Of a stretch of DNA of 64,000 bases, positions 9,728-18,477 are shown piece by piece. The stretch's first letter is position 1, and every line of letters begins with the position of its first letter. The notes beneath the pieces were generated by a model. The model ran no database searches. It was not told where the DNA came from and saw only the letters and a program-made list of their open reading frames with translations. This DNA comes from JAGQYP01 sp041392305 (GTDB lineage: Bacteria; Bacteroidota; Bacteroidia; Flavobacteriales_D; Crocinitomicaceae): positions 1 to 64,000 of the forward strand of contig JAWKMJ010000018.1 in the NCBI GenBank assembly GCA_041392305.1, written 5' to 3'. The position numbers and the translations under genes were made by a program.

Positions 9728-10738
9728 ATGTTTATTGAAGGAAAATCAATATTAATCACAGGGGGAACGGGTTCTCTAGGGAAAGCGTTGACAAAATACA
9801 TTTTAGAAAATCATCAGATTAAAAGACTTGTTATCTACTCCAGAGATGAGCAGAAACAATTCCAAATGGCTCAAGAATATCCAAAATCAAAGTACGATGG
9901 CATTCGCTTCTTTATTGGTGATGTCAGAGATGGAGAAAGATTGAAAAGAGCCATGAAAGGCATTGATATTGTCATTCATGCTGCGGCGATGAAACACGTT
10001 CCAATTGCGGAATACAATCCAATGGAATGCGTAAAAACCAATATTCTAGGGGCTGAAAATGTTATCAATGCTTGTTTGGAAACTGAAGTTCAGAGAGTAG
10101 TTGCACTTTCTACTGATAAAGCTGCTGCACCTATCAATTTATATGGTGCGACAAAGTTGGCTTCTGACAAACTATTTGTAGCAGCCAACAATATCAAAGG
10201 ATTCAATCCAATTAAGTTTTCCGTGGTTCGCTACGGAAATGTGATGGGCTCAAATGGATCCGTTATTCCATTTTTCCTGGATAAAAGAAAAGATGGTTTT
10301 TTACCCATCACAGATCCAAATATGACAAGATTCAATATTCCTTTAATTGGTGGTGTTGAAATGGTGATGCATGCTTTGGAACATGCTTGGGGAGGAGAAA
10401 TTTTCGTACCTAAGATTCCTTCTTACAAAATCATGGATGTGGCAAAAGCCATAGCTCCTAATTTGGAACATAAGGTAATCGGGATTCGCCCAGGAGAAAA
10501 GGTGCATGAAGAAATGATTACTTCATCAGATTCTTTCAATACTTACGATCTAGGAAAATATTACGCGATACTTCCGACAGTTCCAGCTTGGAGCGAAGAG
10601 GAATATGCAAAAGCTCACAATGCTAAGAAAGTACCTCAAGGGTTTAGTTATAATTCAGGACAGAACGAGGAATGGGAAACCGTAGAATCCTTGAGAGAAA
10701 AAATTAAAAAATACGTTGATCCTTCATTTGAAGCATAA
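9728..10738 (+). CDS. pseB: UDP-GlcNAc 4,6-dehydratase (inverting)
   Basis: This is a 336-residue extended short-chain dehydrogenase. The Rossmann motif is TGGTGSLGKALTKYI (about 12-26), the active-site region is LSTDKAAAPINLYGATK, and HAAAMKHVPIAEYNP is diagnostic for the FlaA1/PseB group. The length fits soluble PseB rather than membrane-bound CapD-type homologues. It converts UDP-GlcNAc to the 4-keto-6-deoxy-L-arabino intermediate, step 1 of pseudaminic acid synthesis. An out-of-frame ATG at 9724 is ignored. The following genes supply all later steps, which fixes the assignment. Confidence 0.93.
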   Translation: MFIEGKSILITGGTGSLGKALTKYILENHQIKRLVIYSRDEQKQFQMAQEYPKSKYDGIRFFIGDVRDGERLKRAMKGIDIVIHAAAMKHVPIAEYNPMECVKTNILGAENVINACLETEVQRVVALSTDKAAAPINLYGATKLASDKLFVAANNIKGFNPIKFSVVRYGNVMGSNGSVIPFFLDKRKDGFLPITDPNMTRFNIPLIGGVEMVMHALEHAWGGEIFVPKIPSYKIMDVAKAIAPNLEHKVIGIRPGEKVHEEMITSSDSFNTYDLGKYYAILPTVPAWSEEEYAKAHNAKKVPQGFSYNSGQNEEWETVESLREKIKKYVDPSFEA

Positions 10739-10741
10739 GAT

Positions 10742-11899
10742 TTGAATCAATTTAAAATTCCATACGGCAAGCAAAGTATCTCCCAAAAAGATATTGATGG
10801 CGTCATCGAAACCCTGAAATCGGATTTCATGACTCAAGGTCCGAAAGTTCCGGAATTTGAAGAAAGATTTGCTGAATTTGTAGGTGCAAAATATGCTATT
10901 GCTTGTTCAAACGGTACGGCTGCTCTGCATTTAGCTACCATGGCACTGGAAGTTTCTGAAAAGGATCATGTGATTTCTTGTCCAAACACATTCGTAGCTA
11001 CAACCAACTCCGTTTTGTATTGTGGTGGAAATGTATCTTTTTGCGATATCTATAAAGACAATTTCACTATAGATCTTGAGCAGCTTGAAAAGATTTTAGA
11101 TGCTAACCCTGGAAAATATTCAGGTGTCATGCCCATCCATTTCGCTGGATACCCTGTCGACATGGAAAGACTTGGGAAATTGGCTAAAAAACATGATTTA
11201 TGGATCATCGAAGATGCTTGTCATGCTCCTGGAGCCAAATTTCAGAAAGAAGATGGAGAATGGTCTAGAATCGGTTCCTGTGAGTTTTCTGAAATGACTT
11301 GCTTTTCTTTTCATCCGGTCAAACACATTGCTTGTGGTGAAGGTGGTATGGTGACAACCAATTCGAAAGAGTTGTATGAAAAGATGCTTCTTTTGAGAAC
11401 GCATGGAGTCACAAAAAATCCAGATCTTCTTGAAAAAAATGATGGGCCTTGGTATTATGAAATGCCTGTTTTGGGCTACAATTATCGACTTACTGAATTA
11501 CAAGCATCACTAGGAATTACTCAGCTCGAAGTAATCCATGAAAATTTGGAACATCGACAAAATGTGGCCAATCATTATTTTGATCAACTGAGAGATCTCC
11601 CTGTTGAACTTCCTTTGGTAGAAAATGGTAAATACCATGCGTATCATTTATTTGTGATTCGAACTGAAAAGAGAAAGGAATTGCAGCAATATTTGATGGA
11701 TCACAACATCTTTTCACAAGTGCATTATATCCCCGTTCATCTTCAACCTTATTACAAGAAGAATTTGGGCACAAAGGAAGGAGATTTCCCTGTGATTGAA
11801 GACTATTACTCTAAATGTTTGAGCATCCCAATGTTTCATTCCTTGAGTGTGGAAGAGCAAGATTATGTTATTGATAGAATTCGTACATTTTTCTCTTGA
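10742..11899 (+). CDS. pseC: UDP-4-amino-4,6-dideoxy-AltNAc transaminase
   Basis: This is a 385-residue DegT/DnrJ/EryC1 aminotransferase. The N-terminus MNQFKIPYGKQSISQKDID matches the family start and is read from a TTG two bases after the pseB stop. The PLP lysine is K194 in SFHPVKHIACGEGG, and IIEDACHAPGA is the conserved aspartate/His segment. It transfers an amino group to C4 of the PseB product. The gene ends in a 4-base overlap (TTGA) with pseF. Confidence 0.93.
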   Translation: MNQFKIPYGKQSISQKDIDGVIETLKSDFMTQGPKVPEFEERFAEFVGAKYAIACSNGTAALHLATMALEVSEKDHVISCPNTFVATTNSVLYCGGNVSFCDIYKDNFTIDLEQLEKILDANPGKYSGVMPIHFAGYPVDMERLGKLAKKHDLWIIEDACHAPGAKFQKEDGEWSRIGSCEFSEMTCFSFHPVKHIACGEGGMVTTNSKELYEKMLLLRTHGVTKNPDLLEKNDGPWYYEMPVLGYNYRLTELQASLGITQLEVIHENLEHRQNVANHYFDQLRDLPVELPLVENGKYHAYHLFVIRTEKRKELQQYLMDHNIFSQVHYIPVHLQPYYKKNLGTKEGDFPVIEDYYSKCLSIPMFHSLSVEEQDYVIDRIRTFFS

Positions 11900-12603
11900 A
11901 ATCCATTGCAATTATACCAGCCCGTGGGGGAAGTAAAAGAATCCCTAAAAAAAATATAAAGGAGTTTTGTGGCAACCCCATCATTGCTTATTCTATTGAG
12001 GCGGCATTGAAATCAAAATTGTTTGATGTGGTAATGGTTTCTACGGAAAGTGAAGAAATTGCTGCAATTGCAAAGGCTTTTGGAGCTGAAGTTCCCTTTC
12101 TTAGATCTGCAAAGAATTCAGATGACTTTACAGGGCCAGGGGATGTTGTCCTTGAGGTACTCGAAAATTATGCTCAAAAAGAAATCAAATTCGATAATGT
12201 CTGCTGTCTGTTTGCTACTGCGCCCTTCGTTTTACCGAAGCGACTTCAGGAAGGATATGAATTAATGATTAAAGAGAATTTTGATTGTGTTTTTCCTGTG
12301 GCGGAGTTCAGTTCTCCAATACTTAGATCACTTAAAATGGACGATAATTCTTCTGTTGAAAGGAATTTCCCACAGTATGAAAAGAGCAGAAGCCAGGATT
12401 TGCCGAAAGCCTTTTACGATGTTGGCCAGTTTTATTGGTCTCAAACAACTCCCTTTCTAAAGCTAGAAAACAAAAATGAATTTGGAAAAAAACGAGGGGC
12501 CATTATCCTATCATCCATGGAAGTTCAGGATATTGATCATCCTGAAGATTGGGAAGTTGCCGAGTTTAAATTCCAGTATATCAAAGAAAAATTATGGAAA
12601 TAA
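11896..12603 (+). CDS. pseF: Pseudaminic acid cytidylyltransferase
   Basis: This is a 235-residue CMP-sugar nucleotidyltransferase. The P-loop-like IIPARGGSKRIPKKNIKEF lies at the very N-terminus, which fixes the TTG start at 11896. Further conserved parts are VSTESEEIA and LFATAPF. It activates pseudaminic acid to CMP-Pse, the last step. NeuA and PseF cannot be separated on motifs alone; the PseB/C/G/H neighbours argue for Pse. Confidence 0.88.
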   Translation: MKSIAIIPARGGSKRIPKKNIKEFCGNPIIAYSIEAALKSKLFDVVMVSTESEEIAAIAKAFGAEVPFLRSAKNSDDFTGPGDVVLEVLENYAQKEIKFDNVCCLFATAPFVLPKRLQEGYELMIKENFDCVFPVAEFSSPILRSLKMDDNSSVERNFPQYEKSRSQDLPKAFYDVGQFYWSQTTPFLKLENKNEFGKKRGAIILSSMEVQDIDHPEDWEVAEFKFQYIKEKLWK

Positions 12604-13679
12604 AAGAACCCTTTAAAAGTCAATTGGAGCAAGGACAAATTGAAAATGCGAGAAAAACAGCCATCAAACTAGCTGAAAATATTATTGCGCATGATGGAAG
12701 ATATTTGGCCGAGGAATCTTGGGGACCTGAGGGGAATCTTTATTTATCTGAATCGGCTTATGCTTTGAACAGAGCATATGAGATTTATGGCGACCCCATC
12801 TATTTAGAAGCGGTTAGAGTCATGTTGGATAAACTCAAAGAAATTCAAAAACCGAGTGGTGGTTGGACATTAGAAATAGGAATTGGAGGAAATGGAAGAG
12901 GATTCGTTATTGATGAAGAGCTAACTCGAATCACGATGGAACAAGAGGACCTTCCTCCTACTGTTGCTGCCTTAAAAACAATCGCTGATTACACCAGACT
13001 TTCAGGTGATGACTCTTATGTAGAAATGGGACATAAAGCCTTCGATTGGTTGATGAAATACTATGATGAAGATTATGGATCTTTTAAAGAAGATGAGGAC
13101 AATGAGATTCTAAAATATCGCTCTAATCCTAGAAGTTACCATCTTTTCTCTTTATTGGGAGTTCATGCTTGGAAAACCCATAATCCCGAGGTTTGTAATC
13201 GCATATTTCCTAGAATCGTTGAATTTGTAAAAGAAACTTTTGAATCCTATGATCCTGAAACCATGCCTTTAGTATATGGATTACATTGTGCGCTGCTTGT
13301 TCAATTTTGTGATGAGGACTATATATGGAATACATTAAAACCTAAAATGGATGCGGAAGTGGTTTTTAATAAAAGATTCAAGATTAATGAAAGACCTGGT
13401 GGATATGGTCACCATGATGGATTAAGAGGGATTGTTACAGATGAAGCACATACCAGAAGCGGTGCTGGAATTATCATTGGAATGAAATTCTTCGATCTTT
13501 ATACAGGAACAAATACATACCGACAAACCCAAGAATACAAAGACTTATCGAATTGGATCGATTCCATGAGAGCGAATGATTTATATTATGAATATGAAAC
13601 CATTCCTGCTGGAGAAAAAATAGGTCATGGTTCACCTGGTCAATATTTACCTATCTGGTGGATTTTTGGAGGTTTTTAA
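12594..13679 (+). CDS. Predicted alpha/alpha-toroid protein of the pseudaminic-acid cluster
   Basis: This 361-residue soluble protein starts at an ATG overlapping the pseF end by 10 bases. It is helical with recurrent repeat-like segments: LYLSESAYALNRAYEIYGDP, PSGGWTLEIGIGGNGRGF, LPPTVAALKTIADYTRLSG and GYGHHDGLRGIVTDEAH. The spacing suggests an (alpha/alpha)6 barrel like polysaccharide lyases, unsaturated glucuronyl hydrolases or epimerases. There is no signal peptide, so it acts in the cytoplasm. I do not recognise a characterised family. Its place between pseF and pseH implies a role in sugar modification or precursor handling; that is inference. Confidence 0.6.
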   Translation: MEIKEPFKSQLEQGQIENARKTAIKLAENIIAHDGRYLAEESWGPEGNLYLSESAYALNRAYEIYGDPIYLEAVRVMLDKLKEIQKPSGGWTLEIGIGGNGRGFVIDEELTRITMEQEDLPPTVAALKTIADYTRLSGDDSYVEMGHKAFDWLMKYYDEDYGSFKEDEDNEILKYRSNPRSYHLFSLLGVHAWKTHNPEVCNRIFPRIVEFVKETFESYDPETMPLVYGLHCALLVQFCDEDYIWNTLKPKMDAEVVFNKRFKINERPGGYGHHDGLRGIVTDEAHTRSGAGIIIGMKFFDLYTGTNTYRQTQEYKDLSNWIDSMRANDLYYEYETIPAGEKIGHGSPGQYLPIWWIFGGF

Positions 13680-14147
13680 TTGATTTCTTTGGAATTACGC
13701 TCTGTAAAATATGAAGATTTGGACTTGTTGTTCCAGTGGGCAAATGACTTGGATGTAAGACGAAATGCTTTATCCCAGAATCCAATTGAATTTGAAGATC
13801 ACATTTCTTGGTTTAACAATAGACTAATCGATCCAAATTGTAAGATTTACATTTTAACTGAAAAAGATAAGAATCTAGGCCAAATTCGATTTGAACTAAA
13901 TGAAAATGAATGGACCATCGACTACTCTGTTGATGCTATTTACAGGGGCCAAGGTATAGGAGCGAAAATTATCCAAATGGGAATGATGAAATTAAAATCC
14001 GACGTTGGAAAACCTGTCAAACTAAAAGCTCTGGTTGAAGAAAACAATATTGGGTCCATTAGGATTTTTCAAAAAAATGAGTTCATCGAGTCAAATCTTG
14101 TCTCTACTGATAATAGAAATTTTAGAACATTTAAACGCCAAGTATAA
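13680..14147 (+). CDS. pseH: UDP-4-amino-4,6-dideoxy-AltNAc N-acetyltransferase, PseH-like GNAT
   Basis: This is a 155-residue GNAT read from a TTG immediately after the upstream stop. Visible parts are LRSVKYEDLDLLFQWANDLDVRR, typical for PseH and related sugar N-acetyltransferases, the acetyl-CoA loop YRGQGIGAKIIQMG, and the end NIGSIRIFQKNEF. PseH acetylates the 4-amino group made by PseC. Because this cluster has extra acyl-modification genes, the acyl donor might differ from acetyl-CoA. Confidence 0.8.
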   Translation: MISLELRSVKYEDLDLLFQWANDLDVRRNALSQNPIEFEDHISWFNNRLIDPNCKIYILTEKDKNLGQIRFELNENEWTIDYSVDAIYRGQGIGAKIIQMGMMKLKSDVGKPVKLKALVEENNIGSIRIFQKNEFIESNLVSTDNRNFRTFKRQV

Positions 14148-14148
14148 T

Positions 14149-15258
14149 TTGAACAAGATTGAAGATTTACCTGTTTCTGCGTCAATGGAGGTTTCCAAAC
14201 TAGCAAAACAGCTTACTACCGAAGGAAAAGATATTGTCAACATGAGCGTTGGTGATATTCATTTTCCGATTTCCGAGTTTCTAAAATCAAAAATCATTGA
14301 AGGTTGTGAGCATGGACATACGCACTATGACAAAGCCATGGGAATGGATGTTTTAAGGAACGCTGTGGCTTCAGAATATCAAGTTAAATCGGACCAGGTA
14401 TTTGTCTCTAATGGAGTGAAAAATGTACTGTATTCCTTCATGATGACCCAGTTTGATAAAAAAGCTTGTGTACTGGAACCTGCTTGGTTAGGATATAAAG
14501 GAATTTGCCATTTGACAAACACCCACTACATTCCACTGAATTACTTCCACAAGGATTGGATAGAAAATTTAAACAACACCGAATTTGACCTGCTGCTTGT
14601 TTGTAGTCCTAATAATCCAGACGGAAAAGTATATACTGAACAGGAAGTGGATGCGATCATGGAAGCCGCAAAGAAGCAAAACGCCCTTGTCTTACTTGAT
14701 GAAATCTACAAAGATTTTATTTATGAAGGAGCGCATTACTTCACAAAATATTACGGTGATAAAAACTTGATTATTTTAAATGGATTTTCTAAATCTCAAG
14801 CTGTAACAGGACTGAGAGTAGGATATGGTATTTTCCATGACACAGAGTTGATCAACTTAATGAACAGAATCCAGCAAAATACCTTTACTTGTCCGAATAC
14901 TATTTCGCAATATGCCCTTTCATTTTACCAACAAAATAATGAATCGGTAAAAAAATATAAAGCATACTATCACGAAAACAGAGACCTTATCCTAAAAGAA
15001 ATTCCTGAATTAAGTCAATTTCTTCCTAATGGAGGATTTTACTTTTTCTTTCAGCCTATTGTTTTTGGATTTAAAGAAGATGCGCAAACATTTTGCAAAA
15101 ATCTTTTGAATCATGCAGGTTTGGCAATGATTCCAGGCGAAGCTTACGGTGTTGGTCTGGAGAATTATGTTAGAATGTCTTTTTGTCTGGACAGAGAGGA
15201 ACTTGCAAAGGGAATTCGTAAATTTAAAGCCTACATAGAAAATTATGAGAAAGATTAA
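14149..15258 (+). CDS. PLP-dependent class I/II aminotransferase
   Basis: This is a fold-type I aminotransferase. I start it at the TTG at 14149, one base after the pseH stop, giving 369 residues and the family-typical opening NKIEDLPVSASMEVSKLAK. A longer frame to 14035 would overlap pseH by 113 bases. The PLP lysine is K215 in NGFSKSQAVTGLRVGY, with SPNNPDGKVY and LLDEIYKDF upstream. It resembles aspartate/alanine-type transaminases acting on small 2-oxo acids. It is not a standard Pse gene; it may supply an amino acid for the modification module. Confidence 0.85.
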   Translation: MNKIEDLPVSASMEVSKLAKQLTTEGKDIVNMSVGDIHFPISEFLKSKIIEGCEHGHTHYDKAMGMDVLRNAVASEYQVKSDQVFVSNGVKNVLYSFMMTQFDKKACVLEPAWLGYKGICHLTNTHYIPLNYFHKDWIENLNNTEFDLLLVCSPNNPDGKVYTEQEVDAIMEAAKKQNALVLLDEIYKDFIYEGAHYFTKYYGDKNLIILNGFSKSQAVTGLRVGYGIFHDTELINLMNRIQQNTFTCPNTISQYALSFYQQNNESVKKYKAYYHENRDLILKEIPELSQFLPNGGFYFFFQPIVFGFKEDAQTFCKNLLNHAGLAMIPGEAYGVGLENYVRMSFCLDREELAKGIRKFKAYIENYEKD

Positions 15259-16273
15259 GGTCGGGGATTTTGAAATTGGTGGAGATGAATGCTACATTAT
15301 CGCTGATGTAGGATCTAATCATTTGCAGGATTTAAGTCTGGCAAAAGAAAGCATAGATGCGGTTGCTGAATCAGGTGCAAATGCTGTAAAATTTCAGTCC
15401 ATTCAGTTGAATCAATTGTATCTAAATCCCGATCCAAAAACAGCAGAATTCATACGTTCTCTTGAATTTCCAGAAGAATGGCATCAAGAACTTAACGATT
15501 ATGCTGAGAAAAAAGGAATAACATTTTTCTCCAGCCCTACTTATTTAGGAGCAATTGATCTCCTAGAAGAAATCAATGTCCCTTTGTACAAAATCGCCTC
15601 TGCTCAAATTGGTACCTTTCCTCAGTTAGTTGAAAGAGTTGCAAAATTGAACAAACCAACTATTTTTTCGACTGGAATTTCGGATTTTAAAAATACCGAG
15701 AAAGCAATTGAAATCTTTGAAAAAGCAGGGAATGATCAATTCATGATCTTACATTGCAACAGTATCTATCCAACACCTCCTGAAAAAGTGAACATGCCGC
15801 TAATGGATGTATACAGAGAGAAATTTAAAAACCCAATTGGATTTTCAGATCATACAATCGGAACTCACATCTCTGTTAATGCGGTTAGTCGTGGCGCTAA
15901 GCTAATTGAAAAACATTTTACCCTCGATAGAAATTTCAATGCTCCAGATAGCAATGATTTTGCGTGCGACCCACAAGAACTGAAGCTCTTGGTTAATCAA
16001 ATCCGAGACATTGAAGCTGCCAACAGGGAAATAAGCCAAAGAAATACAATTGAACCAGAAGAAAAAGCGTTTAAAGACAGTATTTTGTATAAGCTAATTG
16101 CAAATAATGACTTAAACGTGGGGCAAAAAATAGGATTAAATGATGTCTCTTTTCTTAGACACCCTTCTGGTATCGATTGCAGAGAATTCTTTGAAAATGG
16201 AAACATGGCAAAGGTTAAAACGAAAGTGAATTCTGGAGAACTAATTTCGAAAGATTCCATCATATTTGAATAA
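15245..16273 (+). CDS. pseI: Pseudaminic acid synthase (NeuB family)
   Basis: This 342-residue protein overlaps the aminotransferase by 14 bases. The NeuB TIM barrel shows YIIADVGSNHLQDLSLAK, VKFQS, FFSSP, YKIASAQIG, HCNSIYPTPP and GFSDHTIGTHIS. A C-terminal SAF antifreeze-like domain (about 285-342) closes the protein. It condenses PEP with 2,4-diacetamido-2,4,6-trideoxy-L-altrose to the nonulosonic acid. The presence of PseB, C, G and H decides for Pse rather than Neu or Leg. Confidence 0.92.
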   Translation: MRKIKVGDFEIGGDECYIIADVGSNHLQDLSLAKESIDAVAESGANAVKFQSIQLNQLYLNPDPKTAEFIRSLEFPEEWHQELNDYAEKKGITFFSSPTYLGAIDLLEEINVPLYKIASAQIGTFPQLVERVAKLNKPTIFSTGISDFKNTEKAIEIFEKAGNDQFMILHCNSIYPTPPEKVNMPLMDVYREKFKNPIGFSDHTIGTHISVNAVSRGAKLIEKHFTLDRNFNAPDSNDFACDPQELKLLVNQIRDIEAANREISQRNTIEPEEKAFKDSILYKLIANNDLNVGQKIGLNDVSFLRHPSGIDCREFFENGNMAKVKTKVNSGELISKDSIIFE

Positions 16274-16276
16274 AGC

Positions 16277-17488
16277 ATGAGTAAAGAACAGAAAATATTA
16301 ATGATAGGAGCCGGCTGGGAGCAATTCGAATTGGTAAAACAAGCTAAAGAATTGGGGCTATTTGTCATCGCTTCTCATCCCCGCTTAAATAATGATGGGT
16401 TTGCATTATCCGACAGACATTACATTCGTGAGTCGGATGATATTCAAGCTCATCTCAATATTGCTTCGGAACATTCGGTGCAGGGAATTGTAACGGACAA
16501 TTGCGACTATTCATACTATACCTCTTCCGTTATTGCTTCGAAATTAGGACTCCATTTTAGTTCCCTCGAAAATGCAATTTCATGTGTCGACAAGACCCAA
16601 CAAAGAGAAAAATGCAGTCGAAATAAATCTATCCACCAACCAAAATTCAAAGAGGTCAGAACACTTGAAGAATATACGGAATGGACGAATCAAATTGGAT
16701 ATCCCTATATCGTAAAACCTGTAGACTCGAGAGGTACCTTTGGAGTAACAATTGTTCGAAATGAATCAAATGCAAAAGAAGCGTTTTTTCATGCTGTCAT
16801 GAATTCTCCTTCGAAAAGAATTATTTGTGAAGAATTTATTGAAGGAACGCTTGTTACAGTAGATGGATTTTGCTTTTCCAACGGACATAAAGCTCTAGCT
16901 GTAGCTTCTAGGATTTATGATGATGGACCTCATCCGGTAACAAACGAAATCACTTACCCTGCAGAGTTTCCTGAAGAGGTAAAAACAGCCCTACTTATCA
17001 ATCACGATAAAGTGGTAACGGCCTTGGGATACAATATGGGTCATACCCATGGAGAGTATATTCTTAGCCCAAATGGAACAATTTATCTAGTGGAGTGCAC
17101 GAATCGTGGTGGAGGCGTCTTCACTAGCTCAACCATAGTACCTCACCTTACGGGTATCAACTTGAATAAAATTCTAATTGAACAAAGTCTGGGTAAAGAC
17201 GAGTTCCAAGTTGAAAACAAAGAAAATTACATGGAAAGATCGGTAATTTTGGCTTTTTTAAATTTAGAAGCTGGAAAGGTGATCAAATCCATAAACGTAG
17301 ATGAACTTACTAATTTGAAATATGTACTTCAGCTTCGAAGTATTTATGAAAAGAACGACATGGTAGAGTCTGTCGAAAATTGTGCTTCCAGACATATTAT
17401 GGTGGTCATCACGGGAGATAATCTTCAGGATTGTAAGTCAAATTTCAAAGAGTTCAAATCAAAATTAGAAATAAAATATTACGCATGA
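16277..17488 (+). CDS. ATP-grasp ligase of the pseudaminic-acid cluster
   Basis: This 403-residue protein has a pre-ATP-grasp Rossmann part (ILMIGAGWEQFELVKQAKELG), then ATP-grasp motifs: YPYIVKPVDSRGTFGVTIV (nucleotide-binding glycine-rich loop), ICEEFIEGTLVTVDGFC, and metal ligands in IYLVECTNRGGGVFTS. It resembles carboxylate-amine ligases of the CarB/PurK group. It would join a carboxylic acid to an amine with ATP. It ends in an ATGA overlap with the aldolase gene. Its likely partner is the sugar amine of Pse or its precursor; this is inference. Confidence 0.8.
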   Translation: MSKEQKILMIGAGWEQFELVKQAKELGLFVIASHPRLNNDGFALSDRHYIRESDDIQAHLNIASEHSVQGIVTDNCDYSYYTSSVIASKLGLHFSSLENAISCVDKTQQREKCSRNKSIHQPKFKEVRTLEEYTEWTNQIGYPYIVKPVDSRGTFGVTIVRNESNAKEAFFHAVMNSPSKRIICEEFIEGTLVTVDGFCFSNGHKALAVASRIYDDGPHPVTNEITYPAEFPEEVKTALLINHDKVVTALGYNMGHTHGEYILSPNGTIYLVECTNRGGGVFTSSTIVPHLTGINLNKILIEQSLGKDEFQVENKENYMERSVILAFLNLEAGKVIKSINVDELTNLKYVLQLRSIYEKNDMVESVENCASRHIMVVITGDNLQDCKSNFKEFKSKLEIKYYA

Positions 17489-18477
17489 TCCACATAATTG
17501 AGAATACGTTAAGAGATGGGTCTTACACCATGGACTTCCAAATGACCGCAAAACATACGGAGGACATTACACGAAGTTTGGCTCAAGCAGGTTTTGAAAT
17601 TATTGAAGTTGGGCATGGTCTGGGGCTAGGAGCTTACAACAATCCGAAAACAGGACTGGCTGCAGAAAATGATGAAATCTATATTCGTTCAGCTAAAGCG
17701 GTGGCGGGAAATGCAAAAATAAGTGCATTCTTTATTCCAGGAATTGGCACAAAAGACGACATGAAAAAAGCAGCTGATAACGGATTGGATGTTATTCGAA
17801 TTGGAATTAATGTCAATGAATTCAATAAATGTCGGGAATATGCAGAATATGCTAAAGAGCTAGGCATGTTTGCTGGAATCAACATGATGAAAAGTTATGC
17901 CGTAAAGTCTTACGAATTTTCAAAGATAGTTGAACAAATCGACCAATGGAATTTAGCAGATGTCATTTATCTTGTTGATTCAGCTGGATGTATGACCCCA
18001 GAAGACATCGATGCTTATTTAAAACCTACTAGTGAACATTCTAAAACTGCTTTGGGTTTTCATGGGCACAACAATTTGTCTTTGGCTGCAATAAATTCTG
18101 TACAGGCCGTGAAATCCGGCGCTACATATATTGATAGTTGCATTAGAGGAATGGGGAGATCAGCTGGAAATGCGCAAACTGAAATTCTTATTATCTTGCT
18201 TCAAAAACTTGGATTCTTTAAAGATATTGATATTTACGAACTCTATGATATTGCTGAAAAAGTGGTTGAACCCATTATGTGGAGACCTCAAGGAATGACC
18301 CCTCAGGAGATTCAAATTGGATATAGTAAATTTCATTCTTCTTATACAGGAATGGCTCAGAATGCCTGTGATACATACAAAGTTGACTTCAATCATTTGA
18401 TCAAATCTGTTTCTGATATTAATTGTTTGAATCCAAGTCAGGAACTATTCAATGAAATAGCAAAAGAATTAAAATGA
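17485..18477 (+). CDS. HMGL-like TIM-barrel aldolase (4-hydroxy-2-oxovalerate aldolase-related)
   Basis: This 330-residue protein has the DRE-TIM signature TLRDGSYTMDFQMT (residues 8-21) and the metal-ligand motif GFHGHNNLSLA. In true 4-hydroxy-2-oxovalerate aldolases a catalytic His sits where this protein has Tyr14. From memory, Tyr there is typical of a polysaccharide-cluster subgroup with a LRDGGY motif. It probably cleaves or forms a C-C bond with a 2-oxo acid. It overlaps both neighbours by ATGA, so the ATP-grasp, aldolase and amidohydrolase are co-translated. The exact reaction is unknown. Confidence 0.8.
   Translation: MIHIIENTLRDGSYTMDFQMTAKHTEDITRSLAQAGFEIIEVGHGLGLGAYNNPKTGLAAENDEIYIRSAKAVAGNAKISAFFIPGIGTKDDMKKAADNGLDVIRIGINVNEFNKCREYAEYAKELGMFAGINMMKSYAVKSYEFSKIVEQIDQWNLADVIYLVDSAGCMTPEDIDAYLKPTSEHSKTALGFHGHNNLSLAAINSVQAVKSGATYIDSCIRGMGRSAGNAQTEILIILLQKLGFFKDIDIYELYDIAEKVVEPIMWRPQGMTPQEIQIGYSKFHSSYTGMAQNACDTYKVDFNHLIKSVSDINCLNPSQELFNEIAKELK

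Noticed and set aside
14035..14148. Longer N-terminus of the class I aminotransferase
   Set aside because: It would overlap pseH by 113 bases, and the added residues do not resemble the family. The TTG at 14149 matches the family start.
11896..16273. NeuA/NeuB sialic acid or legionaminic acid pathway
   Set aside because: PseB, PseC, PseG and PseH homologues are present and no NeuC-type 2-epimerase is seen, so pseudaminic acid fits better.
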